Positions 25,780 through 37,900 of a stretch of 64,000 bases of DNA are shown one piece after another. How positions within the stretch are numbered: the stretch's first letter is position 1; each line of letters begins with the position of its first letter. Source of the stretch: Adineta vaga (lineage: Eukaryota > Rotifera); NCBI GenBank assembly GCA_021613535.1, contig CP075493.1, positions 2,728,001 to 2,792,000 on the forward strand, read 5' to 3'. The notes below the pieces were generated by a model, which ran no database searches, was not told the origin of the DNA, and saw nothing but the letters and a program-made list of their open reading frames with translations. Position numbers and translations under genes: made by a program.

Positions 25780-26870
25780 AATTGTTCTTTAATCATTAAA
25801 GCTTTCGCTTTCCAATGTGTGGATATGTTAGTGGCAAATGGATTTTCAGTCGAAAAAGATATTCGATTAGCTAAGCAACCTCAAAAGGAATTAATTAAAC
25901 GAGTTCAAGTATGATGATTGATCTCATTTAATTTTAGAAACGTTCATTTTATTCATTTTCAATAGTGCAACAAAAGTAATGAGTGCAGTTATTGAAAGAT
26001 CACCTCGTTTATAATTAATTGGATGTGCAGGAACAGGAACAGATAATATCGATACAGACACAGCAACTCGTCATGGAATTCTTGTCATGAAGTTTGTATC
26101 ATCAGCTTCTTCTTCTATGTCTTAATCTATTTTCATATAATTTAGTACTCCTGGTGGAAATACTCTTTCAGCAGCTGAGCATACTTGTGCTTCATTAAAA
26201 TTAGGTGCTTATTGGCTACAATCAACATTTATGAGTGAAGAATTAAATGGTAAAACATTAGCAATTATAGATTTAGGAAGAATTGGACGAGAAGTTGAAA
26301 AACGAATGCAATCATTTAATACGAAAGTTAGAGATCAAATACACTTTTATATGAAGATAATCTTTTTTTAATTTTATTTAGACCATTGATTGTGATGCCA
26401 TTATCACTGTTGACCAAAGTTTAAGATTTAGAGTGACATAATTGATGAAACAACACTTCTTTATGCACTCAATTCTGGTCATTGAAGTGGTGTTGCTTTG
26501 AATGTTTTTGATGAACAAATACTTGTGGATTTAAAACTCATTCACATCCTGATGTGATCTGTACACCATATTTAAGTGCAAACACACGTGAAGCACAATA
26601 AATGATTGATTTCAAACAAGGTCATCCATTATAATTGAAGTATAGTGGATGAGTCAACAGTTGCACAGCACAGTTTGGTCAAGAAAATCGACCTATTCTA
26701 TTGCTTAGGAAATGGTTGGGACAAATTATTGGTTGTAAAACAATTTGTTAAACGTTTTAATATTGATTTATTAAGCATGTTCGATCGTGGTGAAATATCT
26801 GTGCATGTAAATCATAAATGTGTTGTGATTAGAATTCAAATATTACCTTCAAAATTTTGATCAAACACTA
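25780..26870 (+). pseudogene. Decayed D-3-phosphoglycerate dehydrogenase (PHGDH)
   Basis: Fragments in order match the serine-biosynthesis enzyme. VDMLVANGF...QKELIKRVQ is near 25825-25910. SATKVMSAVIERS is near 25964. GCAGTGTDNIDTDTATRHGI is near 26020-26085, just after an in-frame stop. [13 protein letters not shown] is near 26147. [20 protein letters not shown]...MQSFNTKV is near 26240-26325. HPDVICTPYLSANTREAQ then a stop is near 26540-26600, and a QFGQENRP-like piece lies near 26665. The NAD-binding G-x-G-x-x-G has become D-L-G-R-I-G. There are several stops and frame changes between pieces and the catalytic region is eroded, so no functional enzyme is made. The remains of normal intron positions show it was a genomic copy, not a retrocopy. 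Confidence 0.85.
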
Positions 26871-28192
26871 TTAATATATCGATTATTATTTGTTGCATCT
26901 CTATTTAAATTTTCATCTATATTAGACTGTTAACCATTGAGATATTATAAAGATTTAAAGACGTTATCAACATCGATCACAAATACTGGTTTAGACATGT
27001 ACCCACAACATTTAGTCGACATATATGTTTAGTAATGATACAACGAAAGTTTCAAGAAATTGATGCATGTGATGTTTGATATAGATTTCTTTTACTACAA
27101 TCAATTAGTTATTGTTTTGAATAAATATTTAACTAAATAATATAGATTTATATTTATAGTTATTTTGGTGCGCTGAAAAATCTTTGATAAAGAATTGCTG
27201 TTAGTAGAATGATGATTATCAGAAGAAAAAAACTGGCATTATCTGAAAATTTATGTCGCATCATTTATCGTTTATAAAGGGATAGATATTCACGATGTAT
27301 TCTTTGACAATAAATAATGATAAAAATAATTCTCACGTGCTAGTAGTATAATCTAAATAATTTTTATTATACAAATCTATTCTAATCAGTATTAGGACGA
27401 CGAAGTTCTTCTTGTACAAGATGTCCATAGATAATATCAATAAAAGGTGATGAAATAATATAGTAATCCAAAAGTAATGTTAATAAACCAAATAATATCG
27501 TCAATGGTCGTTGTAAATGAATTGAAGTTTTCATAACAATATACACACTTAGTTATAATGTAAAATACTAAAAATCCATATAAATAGCATTGCGATGAAT
27601 CAAAACACATTTTTAGAACTAACTATTGGACGAATATGTGACACAATGAATAAACAATTCTGTTTAAATAATCGATCAAGAAAAGTGTATTCATTCGTCT
27701 GTTGTGGACTTTACATAATCCACCAGCTGCAGAATATTACCAATAAGTCTATGAATACGTTCTCATGATAAAAAATAGCAGTGTGATCTGAAGCCTATAT
27801 GAAATCATAGAAATAACCAAGAGTTTTCTCAGCACTAATTCCACCAATTCCACATAAGAGATCTATGGAACTTTCCGTCACGCTTGGACAGGCCGTATAA
27901 TAGGTTTCATAATATGAATATCAACTATTCGATAAAAGCTTGATGAATGAGAAATATTTTGAGAAAAGAAAGTTCAGCTATACTATAAAAACATGAATTG
28001 ATGTTTTTCGTGTTCAGTTTGATAATCTGCATTTCGATCTATGACGACTTATATTATGAACTGAAGTAAATAAATCTGACGGAATGCTATTAAATGTTGA
28101 TCGAATGTTGCTAATAAACCATATACAAAAAGATACGAAGAATTGATACATAAAAATAGTGTCTAATCAATATTAAAATCCATAGTAAAAAT
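26871..28192. other. Mostly noncoding decay zone in the spacer
   Basis: Stop-rich AT-rich DNA. The only noteworthy frame is at 27382-27534 on the minus strand: 50 codons, MKTSIHLQRPLTILFGLLTLL..., with one or two hydrophobic segments and a charged tail. It could be a fragment of the same membrane-protein gene as at 29935-30713; support is weak. Confidence 0.4.
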
Positions 28193-29608
28193 TAGGGATG
28201 CAACGGTAACAATAACCGCCGGTTTGGGTGAAATTATTTATCAAAAACCGATGAATAGGAAAGAGCAGTTCGACAAAAACCGTGATATGTAAAAAAGCAG
28301 TTTAACGAAAACCGGTCTACGAGAAAAATACCGGTGAAGTTAACCGGTGTGACGAAATAATTGATGTAACGATAACCGGCACCGGACGAATAAACGGTGA
28401 ATCGATAGCCGTCATGAATCGGTAACCGTATTTCTTATTATAGATATTCAATATAATGTACTATGATATGGTAATATTTACAAATGTTCTGCATTTTTTG
28501 GGAGTACATAGTAGTATAAACTACTATCGAAATAAAAAAAAGGCAGGTGGAAGAAAGTTGTATAAATTTTGATTGAAAAGTTATTATTAGGTGCTTTTCT
28601 AAAGCTTAAGATCGAAGGAAAATGCATAAGACAAGATCAAAGATTTATTTTTCGTAAATATTTCTCACAATATACTTGAAACTTCGGATAAAAATAAAGA
28701 AATTTTTTAAAGGAGTTCAACGAGATAACATTCATGATATTACTAGACGATTTTTTGTTGAGAATCTTAGTACAGAATACTTTGGATGGCAAAGTGATTT
28801 TCATTTTACAAAAGAAACGTTTGCTTCGTTTATTTGGAGATGTTCTAGTACCAGTCTTAGCGTTAAGCGAAACAGAAGCAGCAATAGATACGTAATTGAT
28901 AGTGAGTCAAAAGTATGTAAGTTAGCAATGCATTAGAGAAACATTTTATCATCTAAACGGTTGCTCTTAATTACTCATGAATATTATCATAAAAGTTTTC
29001 TTCTAAAACTTTGCATACATTTGTCTCTTATTAAACTTCATATGTGCATAGCTTCAAATCGAGTCCATATGTCAAGACTGATATCATCAAGCGCATATTC
29101 TAGCCATAACTTGAAATACAATGTTAAAGTAATCATTACATTACTTGTACCGATTAATAATTCATAAGAATCAATCGAAAAACAATGTCTCATCTTGACT
29201 ATAAAAGAATTCTACAAATAATATCAATAATGAATTGGTTTACGATACTATGAGGGTAACAAGAGAAACATAAGAACTTCAATAATGATTTTCTTAAATC
29301 TAGTTGTTCCTGTTACATATGCCTGATTCCTGAATTATAAACGGTTATCGATTCAAACCGGTTACCGTTAAATTCAATGCGGTTTTTGATAAATCGTTAA
29401 CCGATCTGTATCGATTATCGTTAAACTGCTTTTTCCTATATCCCGGTTTTTGTTAAATTGCTTTCTCTTCTATAACGGTTTTCGTTAAACTGCTTTTTAA
29501 TATATCCCGGTTTTTGTTAAACTCTTTTTTCTTCTACAACAGTTTTTGTTTCAAAGCGGTTAATTGTCTATGGTGAAGCGGTGGACAACCGTTACCGTTG
29601 CATCCCTA
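28193..29608. mobile_element. hAT-like terminal-inverted-repeat element, 1.4 kb
   Basis: The ends are TAGGGATGCAACGGTAAC and its perfect inverse GTTACCGTTGCATCCCTA. The flanking 8-mers are GTAAAAAT and GTAAAATA (6 of 8 identical), a plausible eroded 8-bp target duplication. Both subterminal regions (28210-28440 and 29340-29590) carry many copies of CGGTTTTTGTTAAACTG or its inverse. The interior open frame at 28676-28936 is short and has no confident transposase match. TAGGG-type ends with 8-bp duplications and subterminal repeats fit the hAT superfamily; it appears non-autonomous. Confidence 0.75.
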
Positions 29609-29934
29609 GTAAAATATGTAAAATATGATCCGAAATTAAGGTGATCGTTTGAAATTTCTATTGAAAAGGTCATTACAATCATATATAAACAATTGTTTGT
29701 TTCTCGTTACATGATAAACATAGGTCAAGTGAACTTACTAATCAAAGTCAACCACAAAGAGAAAGCTCTGTAACTTGATTCAGATTTCAGGATCTTGCCA
29801 ACCGTTAAGTATTAAACTTTTAAATAGTATCAGTATCAAATTGTTTGAAAAAAATTGTTTTCTTGTCATCAATACGATTTGCTAATTTGAAGCTTAATTT
29901 AGCGACCAATTTCTAGAAAAAAAACAAAATTCCA

Positions 29935-30713
29935 TCAGAAAATCGGATATAGTAAATAAGTTACTTGTGTAAGTAAATAAGTAAGACAAATAACACCAAA
30001 ACTTATCATGAAAACTCCTCCAACAGCAGAAGATTTTTCGATTGTTTTAGACGTATTCTCATGTGATGAAGCTACGATAAATATAATAGAAAGTACTATG
30101 AAAATGAGAAAGAGCACAATAGAGGAGATAATGTTAAGCCATGCAATGTAAAATTAGAAAAACAAATGGAAATATTTTAATTTTTCATTAAAAAACAACG
30201 ATTAAATCGATAGAAGGAACCTCAAAGATTATCTCTAATGTTGAACTTTGGATAAATCAATTCAAAATTACTATGCGTAAACCTGTTGCACGATGAGTGT
30301 ATGTTACATAATAAGCAAAACCATAAAGTATATCGAAAATAGATGCATAAACAATTTGTAATGTGTAATTTGGTTCTACATCATCGATCTCTATTTTGAG
30401 CTTTGTCGTGGGTGATGATGGTGTTTCCATTGATGTTAATGGTACAGTTGTTAATTGTTGTTCACTGTTTGTCGTTATTGGTTTTGTTGCATAGTGCATG
30501 TCGTCAACGAGATTATAGCCAGTCCCTAAAAGATTCAATGAAATGATTAAATGGATGAGAAAATGGACTTAATTCACTAGACAAATTCCAAAGATAATGA
30601 GAAGTTTCTTTCGAATTCATTGAACATCACGATCAGCACTTAATGAAACTTGTGCAGTATTTGCCATCACCACTTGTACAACTGGTTTTTCTTGATGCAT
30701 CATATTTCGTGAA
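29935..30713 (-). pseudogene. Remnant of a multipass membrane-protein gene
   Basis: Three pieces in order on the minus strand. MMHQEKPVVQVVMANTAQVS starts at 30713 and hits a TGA stop at 30617-30619 before a hydrophobic segment (KKLLIIFGICLV). Next is a Thr/Ser-rich linker plus a membrane segment (QIVYASIFDILYGFAYYVTY, near 30300-30360). The last exon has two membrane segments (IISSIVLFLIFIVLSIIFIV and GGVFMISFGVICLTYLLTQV), ending at 29935. The layout suggests a tetraspan-like protein. The internal stop suggests decay unless an intron removes it. Family not recognised. Confidence 0.45.
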
Positions 30714-30856
30714 TAATTTGTGTACTTATTATAGATCTTCAAATAAACAAGAAGAAAAGAAAAGGAAAACAAAATGATGAGGATAAAAGCTAGAGATGAA
30801 GTGATATTCCATAAAAAAGAAAATTTTTTTCCTTATTGAAATAAAAGAATAATCAT

Positions 30857-31189
30857 TTGATTTTATCTACTAGTAGTAAACGAACAACAGCAACATCAAC
30901 GATAGTTCAGGCGGAAAAAACACGTCGAGTTGCAGCTAATGCACGTGAACGTCGACGAATGAATGGTCTTAATAGTGCATTTGATCATCTTCGAACTGTT
31001 TTACCATCATCAATGTTTCAACAACAACGACGTTTTTCCAAATATGAAACATTACAAATGGCTCAAAGTTATATAGCTGCACTTCAATCCATTTTACAAT
31101 TAAATTCATCAACAAATACTGATCAAAGTTTAACTAATATGAGTAATACTACCGATGAAGATGTAGACACTCCTATGCAGGATTATTAA
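30857..31189 (+). pseudogene. 5'-truncated copy of the atonal-family bHLH gene
   Basis: Identical in protein sequence to the intact copy from SKRTTATST onward but cut at the duplication edge (30874). Upstream there is no in-frame ATG before a TAA. The first in-frame ATG is the Met of RRRM at about 30960, so translation from it would yield helix-loop-helix without the DNA-binding basic region. Most likely a dead copy; a basic-less, Id-like product is a speculative alternative. Confidence 0.8.
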
Positions 31190-34100
31190 TTCGATATTTA
31201 TCTTGTAATCATAATTATTGTATTTTATCAAAAAAAAAAACAAAAATAAAGCAAAAGTGATAAAGCACGAAACCTGAACTATAGAAGTATAAAGAAAGGC
31301 ACAACTTGTTTAGTTTTAATAGAAGAGAGAGAAAAGAGAAGGCGAAAATTAAAGCAAAGAAAAACACGAATAGATATTGATGATCTAATCAAAATGATTT
31401 GTACGATGTGATTGCATAATTTTTTGGGAAATGTAATTCATATTGTTTGACTCTTTCAAATGATGTTCCATATTTGAACGAGCTTTTTGCAAATTATTTA
31501 ATGTTGGCCGGACTAAAATAGAAAAGACAACAATTATTCTTTTGAAAATGAGAATCTTTCTCAGACGATACGATTATCCGCATCTATAATTTTTTCATTG
31601 CTCTAATTTTACGAAATAAGTTAATCTTATCTCAATTAAAACATAATTATAGATTAGAAATTCATCTTCGATAAAAATAGATATAGTAAGCATTGTTACT
31701 AAGAATATCTATCTAATCGTTATACGCTTCCAATAGACTTTATTAGTCACTTATAATTGTCCTCAAATTTACAGACTCTTTCATCCTAGTCAAGAAAAGA
31801 TCTTGTATGGTAAAAGTCTCAGTTTGAGACTTTCTAGAACTTCAAATGTCATATTTAGTTTAAAGAACACACCAATATTAGCATTATAAAACACCCCACA
31901 CACAGAGAACACAACAAAAAGATTATTTCAAGCAAACAAAACAAAAGTCATTCATGCTATTTATCTAGATACATGCATTAAATAATCATTGATCTATTAG
32001 TGAATTTCATTTGAAAAAGTGCAAGGGAAAGGAAAGAGATATAGTTTTTGATCGATATATACGTGTATGTGTGTGTGTGTTCGTTTCTTTTTTTTGTGGA
32101 TTGAATGAAGTGTCACAACAAGAAGGAAAACTTACGTAACAAAGCCAAATAATCGTCTGTATTAGTTTTTTTGTAATTTGCTTTCTGTAAAAAGTTTAGA
32201 TGAAATAAGGATATCGATACGGATTGTATTATTGTTTTTTTTCTCAGATATACATTTCGAAAGAAATTGGAAATAAGAAAAAAAAAAGAAGAAATACTTA
32301 CAGTTAATTGAGCTAAGACTTGTTCTAAATGAATCGTTTGATCTTTATATTTTTGTTTTAAACGTTGAAAATCTTGTGAACATTTAGAAAGAGATAGACG
32401 AAGTTCTTGATTCTAAATTCGATTACAAATCGAGATGAAGGTCATAGTAAAAACAAAAAACAAGACGTTTTACTTCATTATGAATACGTTCATCTGAATT
32501 TATCTTTGATGGTAAATGAGTTGTACGATATGTTTCAATTATTTGATAGATTCGTTCAAGAAGTGTTAAACATTGTTTAAGCGAATGCAAACGATGTTCA
32601 AGCCATTCAATAGATGGTTCAATTGTTGATGTAATCTTAATAGACATACATTGAAATATGACAGATAAGAAATGTAACATACAGATTTTGATCGAAGTTT
32701 TTCTTGAATTTTGTTTTCAATTGCGTTTAATTGTTTTTGAATATCAATAATTAATCGTCGAAGATTTTCATGATTTTCTACTTCACCAATTGCATATAAT
32801 TTCTCACGATCTTGAATCAACAAAATTTATTCATCTTTTTTTTTCGCTCCCATCAATCAGCAATTCTAACTTACTTATTTGTTCATTTTCTAAATAAATC
32901 AATTAAAAAAATTCAATAACAAACACAAAAGAGATTCTTTTCGACATACCAAATTCAATTGTTGATGATCCTAAAGGTCTCGAGCGTTTCTCTTCTGACA
33001 TACTGGTAATAATGTAATTCTCTGAACTATTAACGGATGCTGATGCATCGATTAAACGAAGATCAGGATATGAAACACCACGACCAGAGAATGTGAATTC
33101 TCGTGGTGCTCGTGATAAACGAATATTTTCATCTAACTTAATTTGTAATTCATTTTGTCGATTTACACTTCGTTCAAGATCTTGACGAAGATGACGCATT
33201 TCTTCTAACAATCCCGACATTTCAGATGTTCCAACAGTCATTTCACTTTTACCATGATCTAAACAGATTTTCATAGACAATGAAGAGATAACAAAACTAT
33301 TTACCACGAGAAGACATTTGTTTTTCTAATAAACTTATTTGTTTATCATAGTGTGCAATTAATTCTTTTTTATTTGTTAATTCATTTTGTAATAATTTAA
33401 TTTCATGATGTAGTCTACAAGAAGAAAACCCATTTTGTTTAAAATATTGATTTCTACAAGACATATACCTTTGATTTTGATCTTGAGCTTGTTCAAGTAG
33501 ACGTTGAGTAGCTTTTAATTGATCATTTTGTTTACCATTTTGATTATCAGTTAACTCAAGACGAATTCGTTCATATTTTTGTTGATATTGATTCAATTCA
33601 TTTTCATGAGTTTTTTTTATACTAAATTTTACGAAGAATAATTTGAAAACAAATGCATCATTTTCTTACTCATTCAATTGTATTCTAAGTTGTCGAATTT
33701 GTTCATCTTTATCATCGATTTGTCGTTGAATCAATGTATAACGTGCACTAAGAAAATGAATACGTTGAATGATTTCATTTGTGAAATGAGTAATTTACTT
33801 GTCGACAGTATTATCAGGTATTGTATCTTTTTTGTGTTGTGATGTTTCTAAATAGAAAAAAGAAATGAAGATTGTTCAAAAATGATTTAAAAAATATGAA
33901 AGTGAAAATTAAGATATAAAAGTGAAGATGACAAACATGAAATAGTGTTTTGTTTTCTTATTGACTTGTCTCAGCGAAAGTATAGAGTAGCAAGAGCAAT
34001 AGATGATATCAGTGAATTATATAGGAGAGAAGAAAAAGGATTGAACAATCACAAAATGTGCTTTTGTTTTTTTTCTTCTTCTTCTAAATCAATGTGTAGA

Positions 34101-34949
34101 AGTGCAATACATTTCTCCTTCTCTGTCTTATCTAGAATAATTGATTAGAGAGATATATTTATATTTGAAAATAAGAATCGAATAAAAATAGATACTTGTT
34201 TGATTATCATTTATAGGTAATATATCAATATCTAAATTAATTATTAAATCATCGAATTCAGTGCATTTTCGTTCAGATAAATGAGAAGTTTGTCGCTAGA
34301 ATAAAAAGTAATATGTTAAATTCAAAGATACTTTAACTTAGTCGATAAATTATGAAAACTAACTTTGGATGATTGTTCAATATAATTTTGTTGATCTTTG
34401 ATTATTTTTTCATATTGTTCTAATGTTACTCGATTGTATTCGAGAGTTTTATAGAGTTTATTAAATTCAATTTTCAATGTATTTGTTTCGATATTATAAT
34501 TATCGATTATAAGATATAATTTCTTAAAAGAGAATAAATGAATGAGTTGGATGAAAATCAATATTCTTTTTAGATATATTTACCTTGTTTTCTTCAGTTA
34601 GTTTTTCTACTGTTGATGATTGAAGTATATCTGGTGTATTGACATGAAAACGTACTTGAAGTTGTTGAATATATTGATTTTGATTTCGAATTATTTCTCG
34701 AAGTTCTTCTAAATTGTCCGTATAATCAGAACGAATATTATCTTCATTTGATTGAATAATAATCGTAGAATTTCGTATCAATTCTTCTTCATTATATTGA
34801 CGTTGTCGTAGAGAAGAAGAATTATTTAAACCTAAACAATATGTTCAAACAATTCTTAGTTCAAAAAAGAAAAACAAATATTTATTTTCGATTTCATAAT
34901 AAGCGATTCCATCTTCTACTTTTCTTTTTTCTACAAGCAATCCCTACTA
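30874..34949. repeat. Right copy of 4.1-kb direct duplication (uninterrupted)
   Basis: 4076 bp, the counterpart of 15783-24234 without the rolling-circle insert. It is continuous on its right with the remaining exons of the centrosomin-type gene, so this side preserves that gene while truncating the bHLH. Confidence 0.93.
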
Positions 34950-37900
34950 ATATTTATTTTCATTTTAGATGAAGATTTCACAAGAGAAACAATCTTCTTA
35001 GAACTAACCTGTATTTCATAATACGTTGTTCTTGCCGATGTTGATGATAATTCATTAATCAATATTGACAACCATATAGACAGAGAAGGAGGGAATGTGC
35101 AGTCGAAGAGATCAATCGGAAACGCAAGAGAAGTACACACATGCATAAGCAAAGATGAGACAAGCGAAGGAATAAGCTTTGTATGTATTAGAAAAAAACA
35201 AGAATTAATCGACAAACACCTGATGATGTTTTCGAACTCAGATTGGGTACAGATACATAAATCTTATTGGTACCAATTTGTTTCGATTTTAATACTTCAA
35301 TTTCATTTTGATAATTAACTAATTCATCAGCTAATTCGGCTCGAGTATTTGAACCGTAGATATCACTTAATGCATCAAGTTTTCTCCATAGAACTTGATT
35401 TACATACTTTTGACGTGCTAATTCTTTCCGTATGACAGTTATTTGGTTGTGTAGTTCGGTTATGTTAGGAGATTTTTCTGTTAATTATATACCCACGTTA
35501 GAGAGAAAATAAGTTCAGTTTAATAGATTTTTTTTCAAGCGTAAGGAGCAGAAATGATTGCTCATGTTTCTACGTTTTGAAAAAAAAATACAGACAAAAT
35601 ACGTACGTGCTAATTGTTGAGTTAATTCATCATTTAATTGTAAAGTCATTTCAAGTTCATATAAAAGTTCGTCACGATTTAACTTAGACAGATTTTGTGA
35701 ATTAGGACGAGCTAAAAAAACAAGATGAAATTCAAGACTCGATTTGTTAGATAAACTAAACTTACGTTGAATTGTTATACGTCGAGCGTATTCATAACCC
35801 GACGATGAAGTCTATAGATTAAACAAAAATTATATTAGATCGAATGGATTGAAATAAACATACTTGTCCAACAGGAGATTTACTTTTACGTGCTTGTTCT
35901 AGTTTGCGTTTTAATTCTTCAATAACCTATATGAATAACAATCAATCAGAATATGGTGGGATATTATTGTTTAATTTCTACATCATCTCTCTGTTGAATT
36001 TCAGTTTTCCATGATTGATCTGTAGAAACTAATGCTCCTAGAACACCATTTTTCGGACCCTGATCTTTTTCGGCAAGTTTGTTACGTAATGAATTTATAG
36101 TTTGATCACGAGTTTCTAAATCTGCTTTATATTGTTTATCCATTTGCTATAGAACAAATAAAATATCATCATAAATTAATCTAAAAAAAGGATCTTACTT
36201 CATGACGAAGTTGCATTCTATTATAATCACTTTGAAGTGTATCGTAAATATGTCGAGTTTCTTTTAATTCACTATCACAATCAGCAATCGTTCGTTGAAG
36301 ACCCTGAAAACATTTTTTTATAAAACACCATACGTTATTTAAAGGAAAAAAAAAGAAAAAGAGGAAGAATAAAAGTAAAAATTGATGTATGTTGCTGATG
36401 GAAACTAGATAATGGTTATGTTCTTTGCCTTTCAATTGATGAAATAGTTCACATTTTCTCTTTCCTGTTTCTCAAAAAAACTTTTATTCACAAACAAACG
36501 TGAAAAACTTTATATCATTGTCTCAGAATACAGATTTTTTTTTATAAACGCATTGATTTCGATTAAAATTTCTATGTACTTTGGGTAATTTATATGTCAT
36601 AGTTTACCTTTAGTGAATCTTCACGTTGTCGAAGTTGAGCTGTAAGATCTTCGATAACAGTTTGTAAATGAAGAATTTGTTCTGATGATATATTAGGCTT
36701 CTAATTAAGATATTGAAGCGAAAGTTTAGAGATAAATTGAAAATATTCTACTTACAGAAGTTGCTTCGAGTTGTTTTTCTAATAGTTTAATACGTTCTAA
36801 ATAACCCTAGTTTAGAAAAATTTATATATTTCGAATAATTTTATCGTTTTTTATTTTGACAAACTTCGTTTTGTTCAATTGCTACATTCAAATTAATATT
36901 TAAATTCTCAATCTTTTGTCGATAATCTTTTAATTCACGTTGTTGAACCTGAAAAGAAAAACGATAATGAGAGGAAGATATTCAAAAAGCATGAATTGGT
37001 TTTTTTCTTCTTTTACATCAAGATCACGTTCGATTTTATGTAATTTGTTATTTTTATCAGTAATTTCACGTTCTTGATCACGAATAACACCTTGTAATTC
37101 ACTTATATGACGTTCAAATCCACTAACATCATATTTTTTATCATTCGTAATTTGTTCAATTCGTCGATCACGTTTTTGAAGTTCTTCTTGTAAGATTTCA
37201 AGTCTATTGGTATTGTTATTATCCGTCTATTTCAAAATTTTGTTATAAGCTTTAAAAAAATCAAAATCAAATTGTTACTTCTTGAATTCGATCACGAAGT
37301 TTGTCTATTTGTTGATCTTTTTCTCGAAGAGTTTGAGAAAACGTTTCAATTGAATGTTCTTGTCGATGAATTTCTTCTTCTAATTGTTCAATTCGAATCT
37401 ATAGGATAGAAATATTGAAAAAATTGAATTCCATTTCTTTTTCATCAATTTACATCAAGTTCTAATCGAAGATCTTTTGGTTCAGAGGATGAAAGATCAT
37501 GTTGAAGTTTCTAAATATAAATCTTATTGATATAATCTTCTTCTTCTTCGAATTTTCAATTACTTTGATTAGATTTTCTTGTTCACGAAGTTGATTTTCA
37601 AGTTCAGCAATCTAAATATTGATTAAACAAGTATGTTTATTAGAACATTACTAATAAATGTTTTGACTCATTTTTCTGATGTAAAATCCTTCGATATAAA
37701 AGCATTCTCTAAGATTAAAACTAACGTTTTCTGTTCATCTGCTAATGTTTTTAGAAAAAAACGCTTTTTTCTTCTCTCGTTTCAAAATATTGAAACAGAA
37801 CAACATCAAACATATTCTTCTTTTTGATCCGTCAAGATACTTACCAATTCTTCTTTGTCTTCAATTGCGACGAGAACTTCTCTTCGAATACGTTCTTCAT

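Larger units (their letters stand above)
24235..30873. other. Unique 6.6-kb spacer between the duplicated copies
   Basis: Not part of the duplication. CTACTA occurs at both junctions: the left copy ends CCCTACTA, and the spacer ends ATCTACTAG before the right copy. It holds an intact orphan gene, a PHGDH pseudogene, membrane-gene remnants and a hAT-like element. The stretch 24240-24700 holds only the presumed promoter of the orphan gene. Confidence 0.8.

Noticed and set aside
28676-28936. Possible hAT transposase fragment
   Set aside because: Short frame without a DDE or dimerization motif that I could place; too weak to call.
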